From Luteipulveratus flavus (GTDB taxonomy: Bacteria; Actinomycetota; Actinomycetes; Actinomycetales; Dermatophilaceae): a DNA stretch of 64,000 nt. Of this stretch, positions 31,928-41,662 are shown piece by piece. The DNA lies in assembly GCF_029080175.1 (NCBI RefSeq), contig NZ_JARFJC010000018.1. One strand, given 5' to 3'. The notes beneath the pieces are model-generated. The model had not been told where the DNA came from, searched no databases, and was given only the letters and a program-made list of their open reading frames with translations. The position numbers and the translations under genes were made by a program. Within the stretch, counting starts at the first letter, position 1. Each line of letters begins with the position of its first letter.

Positions 31928-33010
31928 TCACTCGTCGGCGACGAACAGATGCATCTCCCGGCCGTGGGCGAACCCGTCGGCCGGGGCGGTGGTCTCCTCG
32001 GAGGCCGCCTTCACGCGCAGGTCACGCGGACTCGCTCCGTGCCACCGGCGCACCGCCCGGGACAGCGCCGACTGCTCGGTGAACCCGACCATCGAGGCGA
32101 CCTGGCCGAACGGCAGACCGGTCGTCGTGATGAGCCGGTACGCCGCGTCCCGGCGCACCTCGTCCAGGACCTGCCCGTACGACGTCCCCTCTTCGGCGAG
32201 CCGCCGCTGCAGCGTGCGCGGATTCAGCCCGAGGAGGCGGGCGGTGCTGGTGATGGCGACCGAGCTCGCGCCGAGGACCTCTCCGAGCGCCAGCCGCACC
32301 TGGTCGGCGGCGCCCGGCGCCGGCTCCGGGTGCAGGCTCTCCAGGTAGCCCATCGCGACGGAGCGGATCGCCGGACCGGCGCTGTGGAACTGCTCGGTCA
32401 GCGTCCACCGCTCGACCCGCAGGCAGGCGGTCGGTCCGCCGAAGTGCACGGGCACGCCGAAGAAGGCGTTGTACCGCTCCGGGGCGGAGATCGGGTCGTG
32501 CGGGATCTCGACGGAGTCCAGGCCGAGGTCGTCGCGCAGGAGCGAACGAGCGACCCGGTCGAAGATGCCGAGTCCGAGCTCCGTCGCCTGCGGCGAGTAC
32601 GGAACCCCGGGGATGTCCTTGTGGTACGCGAGCGCCGCGACGTCGGGGTGCCCACGCGGATCGACCTCCGCCACCACGCTCAGCGCCGGGCTGTGGACGA
32701 ACATGAACTCCGAGGCCCGGGCGACCGCGTCCGCCACGGACGCCGCCGACTCGATCGCGAGGGCGAGCGGTCCGATGACGCACAGGTCCTGGGCGTCGGC
32801 GAGCTGCAGCCCCAGATCCGGGCAACCCAGCTCACAGGCGGTCGCGTCGAGCAGGCGGTCGTGGGCCGCGACCGAGATCAGCCCGTCGTCAGCGGCGAGT
32901 GCGCTGGTGGGGATCGCGAACCGCTCCAGCAGCTGTTCCGGGTGTCCCCCCAGCCGTTCCACGAGCGGAACGAACCCTCTGAGGCTCGCCGCCCGGACCA
33001 TCGGCGCCAC
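31928..33010 (-). CDS. AraC-family transcriptional regulator
   Basis: 360 aa; the GTG at 33010 and the ATG at 33001 are both possible starts. The N-terminal half matches the arabinose-binding-like domain of OruR/ArgR-type AraC proteins (LVERLGGHPEQLLERFAIPT, LGLQLADAQDLCVIGPLALA). The C-terminal two-HTH DNA-binding domain is SSVAITSTARLLGLNPRTLQ with RRLAEEGTSYGQVLDEVRRD and GLPFGQVASMVGFTEQSALS. The effector and target are unknown, and no clear target operon is adjacent. It stands alone on the minus strand. Confidence 0.92.
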   Translation of the reverse strand: MAPMVRAASLRGFVPLVERLGGHPEQLLERFAIPTSALAADDGLISVAAHDRLLDATACELGCPDLGLQLADAQDLCVIGPLALAIESAASVADAVARASEFMFVHSPALSVVAEVDPRGHPDVAALAYHKDIPGVPYSPQATELGLGIFDRVARSLLRDDLGLDSVEIPHDPISAPERYNAFFGVPVHFGGPTACLRVERWTLTEQFHSAGPAIRSVAMGYLESLHPEPAPGAADQVRLALGEVLGASSVAITSTARLLGLNPRTLQRRLAEEGTSYGQVLDEVRRDAAYRLITTTGLPFGQVASMVGFTEQSALSRAVRRWHGASPRDLRVKAASEETTAPADGFAHGREMHLFVADE

Positions 33011-33147
33011 AGTTCAAACGTACGCCGCGTTCCGCCGTGAACGAACCCCTGCGCCCTGGAATTTCTGCTCCTCCCCCGGCTCCCCGACGGCGCCGATCGG
33101 AAGGGGTGTCGGTCGCGAGCGTCCGTCCGGATGCCGGGCGGACGGAC

Positions 33148-34671
33148 TCAGGCAGGGAGTCGCGAGGGCTCCCGGATCCCGGGGCCGCGACGTACCCACC
33201 AGTCGACCGAGGCCCGGACAGTGGCGGGGCCGTGCGTGCGGACGTCCATGAGGTCCGGATGACCGGAGATGCCGGCGGCGTACAGCGCCGTGGGGGCGAG
33301 ACCGGGAGTGCGCATCAGCTCGCGCAGGTCTACCTCCGGCGGCAGTCCCGGCCCGTGCGCCAGCCCGAGGAGGGCGACCGACCTCAGCTGCTGCTCGGGT
33401 CGCGCGAGCAGGGCCAGCAGACCGGACCGCTGCTCCTCGCCGGCGAGGTAGCTGAGCATGTGGCCCGCCGCGTCCCGAGCCGTGGCCGAGGACGTCGTCG
33501 CGGCGATCCGCAGGGCGGTGGCGGCGAGCACGCGCCGGTACGGGCTCACCATCAGCACGAGGTGCGCGTGGTGCCGGCGCTCCTCGAAGTCCTCGGACAA
33601 CGCCTCGCGCAGCAAGCGTTCGAGCATCTGGTCGCCGTCCAGGTCCGACTCCTCTGTCGCCGCGGCGAGGTAGGTCCGCAGCTCGGCGGGCTCCTCGATG
33701 TGCGACCCGGGTCGGGGCCCGAGCGGATCCTTCCCGACGATCTGGGCGATCTCGCGAGCCAGCAGCGGCGACGCGCGGCGCGCGACCCGGAACGCCACCT
33801 CGCCGCCGTGCTCGGGGTCCTGGTGGGCGAGCGTGCGGAGCGCGGCGAAGACCGTCTCTACGCCGTGGCGGTCCATCGTCGCGTTGATGACCCGCTGCAG
33901 CAGGGCGTGACCCGCGCCGATGCGCGGCCCGTCCTCGGTGGTGAGTAGGACCCGGACGGCAGCCTCGAGCGAGGCAGGGTCGACGCCGTCGCCCCAGACC
34001 GACACCGCGTCCGCGGTCGCCTGGGCACCGGGCTCGGCGATCTGCTCGGTCACGACCCGGACGATGGAGGCCATCGTGTGCTGCTCGCGCATCAGCCTCG
34101 ACAGCGCCTCGACCCGGGCGACGTACGCTCCACCGACCGAACGGGACATCTGGTCGACCAGCTCGTAGGTCCACTCGTCCTGCAGGTACGTCGGGAGGAC
34201 CACACCGCCGGGCTGGGTGATCAGCTGCGCCATCCGCAGCCAGTCCGCACCCCGAGCAGAACCTTCGCGCACGCGGGTGCTCACGCCGTCCAGCTCGGCG
34301 CGCAGATTCTCGCGGGCCACGATCCGGGTGGGCCGGATCCGCCGGCTGTCGAGCGTCCGGCTCAACGCGTCGCACACCCCGAGCAGGTGCCCGTCGGGCA
34401 GGAACAAGAGGGTCTCGTACCCGGAGATCAGCTCGGCGGTGACCTCGGCGTCCCCGACCTCACGCCGCGTCAGCCCGGCCTGGTCCATCTTGATGCCGAT
34501 CACGCCGAGCCTGCGGCAGAAGTCGGCACCCGTGCCCCCGACCGGCGAGGCCATCCGGCTGATCCGCAGCAGCCAGGCGATGCGGGCGCGGACGTCCACG
34601 CGGGCGCTGCGCAGCGCGTTGTGGTCGTACGGCAGCTGTTTCGGCGCACCACGGCTGTTCGCCCAGGACAT
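33148..34671 (-). CDS. Unrecognised protein: XRE-like N-terminus plus helical repeats
   Basis: 507 aa from the ATG at 34671; the frame is open upstream to 35274 but overlaps the CCA gene and loses coding character. Near residues 20-110, ARIAWLLRISRMASPVGGTG followed by MDQAGLTRREVGDAEVTAEL and ISGYETLLFLPDGHLLGVCD reads like a degenerate XRE helix-turn-helix. The rest is almost entirely helical, with leucine/alanine-rich repeats (VFAALRTLAHQDPEHGG, ARPEQQLRSVALLGLAHGPG) reminiscent of HEAT or armadillo arrays. There is no signal peptide or membrane helix. It may be a regulator with a protein-interaction body. I assign no function. Confidence 0.7.
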   Translation of the reverse strand: MSWANSRGAPKQLPYDHNALRSARVDVRARIAWLLRISRMASPVGGTGADFCRRLGVIGIKMDQAGLTRREVGDAEVTAELISGYETLLFLPDGHLLGVCDALSRTLDSRRIRPTRIVARENLRAELDGVSTRVREGSARGADWLRMAQLITQPGGVVLPTYLQDEWTYELVDQMSRSVGGAYVARVEALSRLMREQHTMASIVRVVTEQIAEPGAQATADAVSVWGDGVDPASLEAAVRVLLTTEDGPRIGAGHALLQRVINATMDRHGVETVFAALRTLAHQDPEHGGEVAFRVARRASPLLAREIAQIVGKDPLGPRPGSHIEEPAELRTYLAAATEESDLDGDQMLERLLREALSEDFEERRHHAHLVLMVSPYRRVLAATALRIAATTSSATARDAAGHMLSYLAGEEQRSGLLALLARPEQQLRSVALLGLAHGPGLPPEVDLRELMRTPGLAPTALYAAGISGHPDLMDVRTHGPATVRASVDWWVRRGPGIREPSRLPA

Positions 34672-34904
34672 GGCCCCCACCCCTTGCTCGACCGCGTCAG
34701 TGCACAGAATTGCGTATGGAATGGCGAGCGCGCCAGACCTCCGCCCGAACTCCGAACGCGGGCCGCGACGGTGCGCCGCCGCCATCGTGAGCGACTTCGC
34801 AGCGGCATCACCATCACCCCGGACGGCGGCTGCTGGCCCGGTTGGCGGGCCGTGCAGAGCGGTCAGGCCGGCGACGGTCTCCCCCACAGCACCGGCACGT
34901 CCCG

Positions 34905-36407
34905 TCAGGCCTCGGCGGACTCCGGCTGGTCGGCCCACCAGCGCAGCAGCTCCGCCCGGGCGGCGTCCGCACCGATCGGCCCCTGGTCGAGCCGAACCCC
35001 GAGCAGGTGCTTGTACGCCCGCCCGAGCACCGGACCCGGCTCGATGCCGAGGGTCTGCGCGATCTGGTTGCCGTCCAGCTCCGGGCGTACGGCGGCGAGC
35101 TCCTCGGCGTCCTGCAGCTTCACGATGCGGGCCTCGAGGTCGTCGTACGTCCGCGACAGGCGTTCGGCCTTGCGGCGGTTGCGCGTGGTCGTGTCCGAAC
35201 GGGTGAGCAGGTGGAGCCGCGACAGCAGCGGACCGGCATCGGTGACGTACCGGCGGACGGCGGAGTCGGTCCACTCGCCCCCGCCGTAGCCGTGGAACCT
35301 CAGGTGCAGCTCGACCAGCCGGGACACCTGCTTGACCGTGTCCTTGTCGAAGCGCAGCGCCCGCAGCCGGTGGCGCGTCATCTTGGCGCCGACCATCTCG
35401 TGGTGATGGAACGAGACACCGCCGCCCGGCTCGAACCTGCGGGTCGCGGGCTTGCCGATGTCGTGCAGCAGCGCCGCGAGCCGCAGCACCAGGTCAGGAC
35501 CCTGGACCGGCTCGACCGGCCCGAGACCGGCCACGCTGCGCGGCCCCTCCAGCGCGATCGCCTGCTCCAGCACCGTCAGCGAGTGCTCGTACACGTCCTT
35601 GTGCCGGTGGTGCTCGTCGACCTCGAGCCGCAGGGCGGGCAGCTCCGGAAGGATGTGGTCGGCCAGGCCGGTGTCGACCAGCAGCGCGAGCCCGTCCCGG
35701 GGGTGGGGCGCGAGCAGCAGCTTGACCAGCTCGTCGCGGACCCGCTCGGCGGAGACGATCGAGATGCGGTCGGCCATGTCCGTCATCGCCGCCTCGGCCG
35801 ACGGTTCCACGTGGAACCCCAGCTGGGCCGCGAACCGCGCCGCTCGCATCATTCGCAGCGGGTCGTCGGAGAAGGAGATCTCGGGAGCTGACGGGGTCCG
35901 CAGCCGGCGCGCGGCGAGGTCGCCCAGACCGTCGTACGGATCGACGAACTCCAGCGACGGCAGCCGCAGCGCCATCGCGTTGACCGCGAAGTCGCGCCGT
36001 ACGAGGTCCTCGTCCAGCGAGTCGCCGAACGCGACGACCGGCTTGCGCGACCCCGGCTCGTACGCGTCCGCCCGGTAGGTGGTGATCTCGACGACCGTGG
36101 CGCCACGGCGGGTGCCGATGGTGCCGAACGCGCGGCCCATGTCCCAGGTCGGCCCGCCCCACTTCTTGAGCAGCGCCTCGGTCTGGTCCGGGGACGCCGA
36201 TGTGGTCAGGTCGATGTCGGGCGAGGTGCGGCCGAGGAAGGCGTCCCGGACCGGCCCGCCGACGAGCGCGATCTCGTGGCCGGCGGCGGTGAACATATCG
36301 CCGATCTCGGTGAGCAGCGGCAGGTCCGGGGCCAGGTGCGCCAGCGCGCGTTCCAGCAGGGGGGTGATGGACCCTTCGACGAGCTCGGGACGGTACGGCG
36401 TGGACAC
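34905..36407 (-). CDS. CCA-adding tRNA nucleotidyltransferase
   Basis: 500 aa with a GTG start. The nucleotidyltransferase head has HEIALVGGPVRDAFLGRTSP and DIDLTTSA (metal Asp pair), then RRDFAVNAMAL and the ATP-selecting EEDxxR-like region FSDDPLRMMRAARFAAQLGF. The body contains an HD phosphohydrolase-type motif (ALLHDIGKPATR and SFHHHEMVG), the long actinobacterial form. It adds or repairs the 3-prime CCA of tRNAs. Its position next to the Nudix/DUF6049/murJ cluster is conserved. A parS-like palindrome lies inside the coding sequence at 35803-35818. Confidence 0.96.
   Translation of the reverse strand: MSTPYRPELVEGSITPLLERALAHLAPDLPLLTEIGDMFTAAGHEIALVGGPVRDAFLGRTSPDIDLTTSASPDQTEALLKKWGGPTWDMGRAFGTIGTRRGATVVEITTYRADAYEPGSRKPVVAFGDSLDEDLVRRDFAVNAMALRLPSLEFVDPYDGLGDLAARRLRTPSAPEISFSDDPLRMMRAARFAAQLGFHVEPSAEAAMTDMADRISIVSAERVRDELVKLLLAPHPRDGLALLVDTGLADHILPELPALRLEVDEHHRHKDVYEHSLTVLEQAIALEGPRSVAGLGPVEPVQGPDLVLRLAALLHDIGKPATRRFEPGGGVSFHHHEMVGAKMTRHRLRALRFDKDTVKQVSRLVELHLRFHGYGGGEWTDSAVRRYVTDAGPLLSRLHLLTRSDTTTRNRRKAERLSRTYDDLEARIVKLQDAEELAAVRPELDGNQIAQTLGIEPGPVLGRAYKHLLGVRLDQGPIGADAARAELLRWWADQPESAEA
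35803..35818. promoter_or_regulatory. parS-like palindrome inside the CCA gene
   Basis: GGTTCCACGTGGAACC is a perfect 16-bp palindrome. It differs from the canonical parS core GTTTCACGTGAAAC by one base in each half. It lies about 12 kb from parAB, farther from the origin than the other copies. It may be a weak ParB nucleation site or chance. Confidence 0.4.
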
Positions 36408-36516
36408 CGGTCAAGGGTAGGGGACGTGCGGCGGACGCCCGCGCCGCTCACGAGGTGCCCGCCACCGGGCGAGCGACGGGCGCGCACACCGCGGCCCGGA
36501 TGGTTACAGTGACGCA

Positions 36517-36999
36517 ATGAGCCTCTACCCGCCCCGGCGCCGCAGCCAGCGGCGGCTGACGGCGGTGGAGGAGACCTCGGCAGGGGGCGTGGTGATCGAC
36601 GTGCGCGACGGCGCGGCGTACATCGCTCTCATCGCCCGGTTCAACCGCGCCGGCCGGCTCGAGTGGTGCCTGCCGAAAGGCCACGTGGAGCCCGGCGAGA
36701 CCCTGGTCGAGACGGCCGTCCGCGAGGTCGCGGAGGAGACCGGCATCCTCGGGCGCGCCCTGATCACCCTCGGCACCATCGACTACTGGTTCAGCACCCC
36801 CAACCACCGCATCCACAAGATGGTCCACCACTACCTGCTGGAGGCGCTCGGCGGCGAGATCACCGTGGAGGGCGACCCCGACCACGAGGCGGTCGAGGCC
36901 CGGTGGTTCCGGCTGGAGCGGGTGCACGAGCAGCTGACCTTCCCGAACGAGCGACGCATCGCCCAGATGGCCTGGCTGCGTCTCGCCGGCACCGCCTGA
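36517..36999 (+). CDS. Nudix hydrolase (MutT-like)
   Basis: 160 aa. The Nudix box is complete and canonical: GHVEPGETLVETAVREVAEE followed by TGI. The entry WCLPKGHVEPGE and the preceding ETSAGGVVIDVRDGAAYIAL fit the mycobacterial Rv3908/MutT4-like subgroup, which occupies the same position before the murJ cluster. The likely role is removal of nucleoside or dinucleoside diphosphate compounds. It begins an operon: the DUF6049 gene starts 3 nt after its stop. Confidence 0.95.
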   Translation: MSLYPPRRRSQRRLTAVEETSAGGVVIDVRDGAAYIALIARFNRAGRLEWCLPKGHVEPGETLVETAVREVAEETGILGRALITLGTIDYWFSTPNHRIHKMVHHYLLEALGGEITVEGDPDHEAVEARWFRLERVHEQLTFPNERRIAQMAWLRLAGTA

Positions 37000-37002
37000 G
37001 TC

Positions 37003-39429
37003 GTGCGAGCGCAGCCGAGCGCGGCGCGGTCCAGCCACCGCACGCCGAGCAGCATCCTGGGTGCCCGCGGACCCGTCGTCGCCCTGCTCGCCGTCCTGCT
37101 GGCGGTCCTTCCCGTGCTCGCGGTCGGTCCGCGGCCGGCAGGCGCCCTCGCGCAGACCGCCACGGCGGCGCCGGCCCAGAACCGCTCCGCGACGATCGCC
37201 CTCGCGGACCCGACCCCCCGCGTCCTGCGCCAGGGCAGCTCCCTGGTGCTGCGCGGCACCGTCCGCAACACCGGGACCACCACCATCGCCAGGCCGGTGG
37301 TCCATCTCGGCATCGTCGACGGCCCGCTGGACACCCGCGACCAGGTCGACCGCTGGGCCCGCTCGAGCGAGGGGTTCGACGAACCCACGCGGGTCGGTAC
37401 GGGCACGGTGACCGAGCTCGCCCCGGGAGCGCAGGCTCCGTTCACCATCACCGTGCCTGCCGACCGGCTGCGGTACCGCTACTACATCGCGTCGCTGCCG
37501 GCGACCCTGACCGTGACCGAGGGCACGACCCTCAGCGCGGCCGCCACCCGGGGCGTCGCCCGGACGTACCTGGAGTGGACGGCGGCCACCATCCCCCAGC
37601 CCGTCCGGACCGGCTGGATCGTGCCGCTCACGCTGCCGGCGGACCCGGACCTGTTCGGTCCCACCGGCGACACGCGGACCGCCGCCTGGAACCGCGCGAT
37701 CGGCCCCGGCTCCGCGGTGGCGCGGACGCTCGACGCACTCCAGGGCCAGCCGGTCACCTGGCTGGTCGACCCGACGATGCTGGAGCCGCCGGGCGCCGTC
37801 GACCCCGCCGTCCCCGCGCCGGAGTCCACACCGTCGACCACGGCAACGACGACGCCGTCGAGTACGAGCACGACGTCCTCGTCGACCCCCACGCCCACGC
37901 CGAGCGCCACGGCGTCGAGCAGCACCGGTTCGTCGTCGCGTCCGTCCAGCACGCCGTCGGCCACGCCGGGTGCCGGCACGCCGACCGGGACCGCGCCCTC
38001 CGAGTCGGCCCCGACGAGCAGCTCCACCACCTCGAGCTCCTCGACCCAGAGCCCGCAGCCGTCGACGCCCGCGACCGTGGAGAGCCTCGCCGCCGACCTG
38101 CGGATCCGGCTGCAGCAGGTCCGCGCCGGCCAGCCCGTCTGGTTCCTGCCGTACGGCGACCCCGACCTGACCGCCCTGGCGTCGGCGGGCGGGGCCGAGG
38201 CGGTCCGCGAGCACCTGGACCGTCCGCTGTCCGCGGACCTGCGCCAGATCGGGACCACCATGCCGATGTGGGCGGCCTCGGAGGTCACGCCCAGCAGCCT
38301 CGCCGGGCTGTCCCGTACCTGGCAGCAGACGACCGGTTCGCTGCCCGTCACCTTCCTGAGCACCCGCGAGCTGACCGGCGACCAGCACCGCCCGACGACG
38401 TCGGCCGGCCGTCGGCTCGTCAACGGCGCGCCGGTCCTCGTCTACGACGAACCGCTGTCGTTCTTCGCCGGCGCCGGTGGAGGTGACCCGGGGCTGCGGA
38501 CCCAGCGCTTCCTCGCGGAGACGCTCGCCATCTACCAGCAGCAGCCACAGGCCCAGCGCTCGCTCCTGATGCTGGCGCCGCGAACCGGTCAGGCGAGTCC
38601 CGCCCAGCTCGCGCGGGTGATCACCGCCGCCCGGTCGGTGCCGTGGCTCCGCCCGATCACCTCGACCGCGCTGGTCCAGCAGGCGCGGACGGCCCAGCCG
38701 TCGGCCCGGCTGGCCCGCCGCACGACGCCGTTCCCCGCCACGCCGCCGGCATCACCGGTCGATCCGGCCGCCCTCACCCTCGTGGGCCGCAACCGGGAGA
38801 TCGCGGGAGCGCTCGACACGATCCTGGTGGACTCCGCCGACGTCATCGCCGGCTGGGACAGGTCCCTCAGCGAGATGGGCTCGACCCGGTGGCGCGGTCG
38901 GGGCGCGGCGTACGGCACCACCCTGCGGACCACCAGCGATGCGCTCGACTCGCTGACGACCCAGGTCGCGGTGCGGCCCTCCACCGTCAATTTCTTCGCC
39001 AACTCCGGGATGCTCAGCATCACCGTGGTCAACAACCTCGCCCGCCCGGTCCGTGACGTCCAGCTCGTGGTCACGCCGCGCAAGGGTCTGCTCTGGGTCA
39101 AGCGTCAGCCGGCTCCGCTGTCCCTGCCGGCGGGCGGCCGGACGACGGTCCGCGTCCCCGTACAGGCCGTCGCCGCGGGGACGGCCCCGGTCGACGCCGC
39201 CCTCAGCACACCGGGTGGCGAGCCGCTCGGGCTGGTGCGGGGTGAGCCGGTCAAGCTCAAGGTCAACGTGCGCCCCACCGCGACGTGGATCTACTGGGTG
39301 CTGGGTATCGTTGCGGGACTGATCTTCGTCGTCGGCCTCTTCCGCAGCGTGCGGAAGGGGCCGCGCGCCGAGACCGCCATGCCGCTGCCGGACGACGTTC
39401 CGGAGCCGATCGAGGGGGACGATGACTGA
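37003..39429 (+). CDS. DUF6049 cell-surface protein
   Basis: 808 aa with a GTG start. It has an N-terminal signal (GPVVALLAVLLAVLPVLAVG). A beta domain follows (RVLRQGSSLVLRGTVRNTGT), then a low-complexity Ser/Thr/Pro linker at about residues 270-360. A larger globular part ends in LSLPAGGRTTVRVPVQAV, followed by a C-terminal membrane helix (WIYWVLGIVAGLIFVVGLFR) and an acidic cytoplasmic tail. It matches the Rv3909-type family always found upstream of murJ in actinobacteria. It probably acts with MurJ in wall synthesis, but the biochemical role is unknown. Its end overlaps murJ by 8 nt. Confidence 0.92.
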   Translation: MRAQPSAARSSHRTPSSILGARGPVVALLAVLLAVLPVLAVGPRPAGALAQTATAAPAQNRSATIALADPTPRVLRQGSSLVLRGTVRNTGTTTIARPVVHLGIVDGPLDTRDQVDRWARSSEGFDEPTRVGTGTVTELAPGAQAPFTITVPADRLRYRYYIASLPATLTVTEGTTLSAAATRGVARTYLEWTAATIPQPVRTGWIVPLTLPADPDLFGPTGDTRTAAWNRAIGPGSAVARTLDALQGQPVTWLVDPTMLEPPGAVDPAVPAPESTPSTTATTTPSSTSTTSSSTPTPTPSATASSSTGSSSRPSSTPSATPGAGTPTGTAPSESAPTSSSTTSSSSTQSPQPSTPATVESLAADLRIRLQQVRAGQPVWFLPYGDPDLTALASAGGAEAVREHLDRPLSADLRQIGTTMPMWAASEVTPSSLAGLSRTWQQTTGSLPVTFLSTRELTGDQHRPTTSAGRRLVNGAPVLVYDEPLSFFAGAGGGDPGLRTQRFLAETLAIYQQQPQAQRSLLMLAPRTGQASPAQLARVITAARSVPWLRPITSTALVQQARTAQPSARLARRTTPFPATPPASPVDPAALTLVGRNREIAGALDTILVDSADVIAGWDRSLSEMGSTRWRGRGAAYGTTLRTTSDALDSLTTQVAVRPSTVNFFANSGMLSITVVNNLARPVRDVQLVVTPRKGLLWVKRQPAPLSLPAGGRTTVRVPVQAVAAGTAPVDAALSTPGGEPLGLVRGEPVKLKVNVRPTATWIYWVLGIVAGLIFVVGLFRSVRKGPRAETAMPLPDDVPEPIEGDDD

Positions 39430-41536
39430 CGGGACGCCCGTGCCGGACCGAGGGGGCAAGCGACCTCGGCCGGAGGAGGAGTCTCGTCGCCGGCGTGCGG
39501 GTGACCGCCCCAGCCTGGGCGAGATGTACGCCCGTGAGGTCAACCGGCCCGCGGTGCTGCCCGACATGCTCGGCAGCATCGGCGACCAGTACACCTCGTG
39601 GATCGCCGAGGACGCCGCCGAGCGCGAGCGCAACCCGTGGGACGGCAACGTCGCGTACGACGACGGTCACCCCGGAGGCGCCGGCTTCGATGAGCTGCGC
39701 GACGACCCGACGACCTTCATGCCGTCGCGCAAGGCGCTGCGTGAGGTCAAGGAGGGCTACACCCGGCCCGACTCGCTCAGTCCGGCCGACGCCGAGATCA
39801 GCGTCCCCATCCCGGTCCCGCGGCCCGGCGAGCGGCCGGCGCTGGAGGACCTCCCGCCCGAGGACGTCACCCGCGCCGACCTCCGCCGCGCCCAGGACCC
39901 GGAGCCGGAGGCCCCGGCAGCCCCGCGCCCGTCCACCTCGACGGCGACCCTGGGTCGAGCCAGTGCGCTGATGGCCGCCGGCACGCTGGTCTCCCGCGTG
40001 CTCGGCATGCTGCGTGCCTCCTTGCAGGTCGCCGCCATCGGCACGGGCCTGTCGGCCAACGTCTGGAGCACCGCGAACACGCTGCCGAACATCATCTACC
40101 TGCTGCTGGCCGGCGGCGTCATCAACGCGGTGCTCGTCCCGCAGATCACCAAGTCGCTACGGCACGCGGACGGCGGAAAGGCATACACCGACCGGTTGCT
40201 GACCCTGGCCATGACGCTGCTGGTCGGCGTGACGGTGGTCTTCGTCGCCGCTGCGCCGATCGTCTACCGCCTGTACGACTCCAGTGCCTCCGGCGCGCGG
40301 CTCGAGCTCGGTACGACGTTCGCGCTCATCTGCCTGCCGCAGATCCTGTTCTACGGCCTGTACGCGCTCTTCGGCCAGGTGCTGAACGCTCGCGGTCGGT
40401 TCGGCTGGTTCATGTGGTCCCCCGCCCTGGCGAACGTCATCGCCATCGCCGGTCTGGTCGCCTTCCTCGCCTCCACGGACGGCTTCGGTCGCGACGGGCC
40501 GACCCCGGAGGTCTGGGACAGCAGCATGGTGTGGATGCTGGCCGGCTCGGCGACCCTCGGCATCGTCGTCCAGGCGGTGTGCCTGATCATCCCGCTGTGG
40601 CGGGACGGCTATCGCTACAGCCCGAGCTTCCAGTGGCGCGGCGTTGGCCTGGGGTCGGCGTCCAAGGTCGCGATGTGGGCGTTCGCCGCGGTGATCCTGC
40701 AGCAGATCGGCCTGCTCATCACGACCAACGTTCTGAACACCCAGGGCAACAACGACCCGGGTAAGAACGCGCAGGAGCAAGGGTTCCTGCTGTTCATGCT
40801 GCCGCACTCCCTGGTCACGGTGAGCCTGGTGACCGCACTCTTCACGGCCATGGCGCGAGCGGCGAACGTCCGCAACCACGCGCTGGTGCGGCGTGACCTG
40901 CGACAGGGTCTGCGTCTCACCGCGGTAGCGACCGTGCCGTGCACGGTCGGTGCCTTCGTCCTCGGCTACCCGCTCGTCGGCACGCTGTTCGGCCAGGAGC
41001 AGCAGTGGAAGATCGGGTCGTTCATGATTCCGATGATGCTGGGCCTGTCTGCGTTCGGCCTGTGCGTGCTCGTCCAGCGCGTGTTCTACGCCTACGAGGA
41101 CGCGCGCACGCCGTTCCGGATGCAGGTGTGGTGCACCGCGGTCGCCGCCGTCATCACGCTCGGCTGCCTGTTCATCCCGGACCACTACGTCGGCATCGGC
41201 ATCGGCCTCTCCCTCACCATCAGCAACCTGGTCCAGGGCCTGCTCGGCTTCCGGTGGCTGCAGAAGACCGTCGGCCGGGTCATGATCCACGACGTCGTCC
41301 GGACGTACGTCCGCCTGCTGATGGCCTCGCTGTTCGCCGCGGCCGTGACGCTGCCGCTGGTCATCGGCGTCGACGTGGTCCTGGACGGCCGGCTGGAGTC
41401 GATGGTGGCGCTCGTCCTGGGCTCCCCGCTCTTCCTGCTCGTCTACGTCTACCTCTCCCGCCGGCTGCACGTGCGCGAGATCGACGACCTGGTCAACCCG
41501 ATCACCCGACGCCTGGGCCGGTTGGCACGCCGCTGA
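39422..41536 (+). CDS. murJ: Lipid II flippase MurJ
   Basis: 704 aa. A cytoplasmic N-terminal extension of about 180 mostly polar residues precedes fourteen expected membrane helices. Family blocks are GRASALMAAGTLVSRVLGML, ANVWSTANTLPNIIYLLLAG, GGVINAVLVPQITKSL and GQVLNARGRFGWFMWSPALA. It moves lipid II across the membrane for peptidoglycan synthesis. In mycobacteria the homologue is joined to a pseudokinase; here the pseudokinase is the separate next gene. It belongs to the Nudix-DUF6049-murJ-kinase-sigM cluster. Confidence 0.96.
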   Translation: MTDGTPVPDRGGKRPRPEEESRRRRAGDRPSLGEMYAREVNRPAVLPDMLGSIGDQYTSWIAEDAAERERNPWDGNVAYDDGHPGGAGFDELRDDPTTFMPSRKALREVKEGYTRPDSLSPADAEISVPIPVPRPGERPALEDLPPEDVTRADLRRAQDPEPEAPAAPRPSTSTATLGRASALMAAGTLVSRVLGMLRASLQVAAIGTGLSANVWSTANTLPNIIYLLLAGGVINAVLVPQITKSLRHADGGKAYTDRLLTLAMTLLVGVTVVFVAAAPIVYRLYDSSASGARLELGTTFALICLPQILFYGLYALFGQVLNARGRFGWFMWSPALANVIAIAGLVAFLASTDGFGRDGPTPEVWDSSMVWMLAGSATLGIVVQAVCLIIPLWRDGYRYSPSFQWRGVGLGSASKVAMWAFAAVILQQIGLLITTNVLNTQGNNDPGKNAQEQGFLLFMLPHSLVTVSLVTALFTAMARAANVRNHALVRRDLRQGLRLTAVATVPCTVGAFVLGYPLVGTLFGQEQQWKIGSFMIPMMLGLSAFGLCVLVQRVFYAYEDARTPFRMQVWCTAVAAVITLGCLFIPDHYVGIGIGLSLTISNLVQGLLGFRWLQKTVGRVMIHDVVRTYVRLLMASLFAAAVTLPLVIGVDVVLDGRLESMVALVLGSPLFLLVYVYLSRRLHVREIDDLVNPITRRLGRLARR

Positions 41537-41662
41537 CGCGCCATCCGCTGATGCGGGTTCGGCTCACCTAAGATGGCGCGGACAGAACTGTGCGAGCGAC
41601 GACCGGCGTCGCCGACACGACGCCGGCACCGCCCCGTCCGGGGCTGACGACGAGGAGCATGT

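Noticed and set aside
34672..35274. N-terminal extension of the 33148 gene
   Set aside because: It overlaps the CCA gene, is very Arg/Ala-rich and lacks a ribosome binding site. The ATG at 34671 gives a natural protein.
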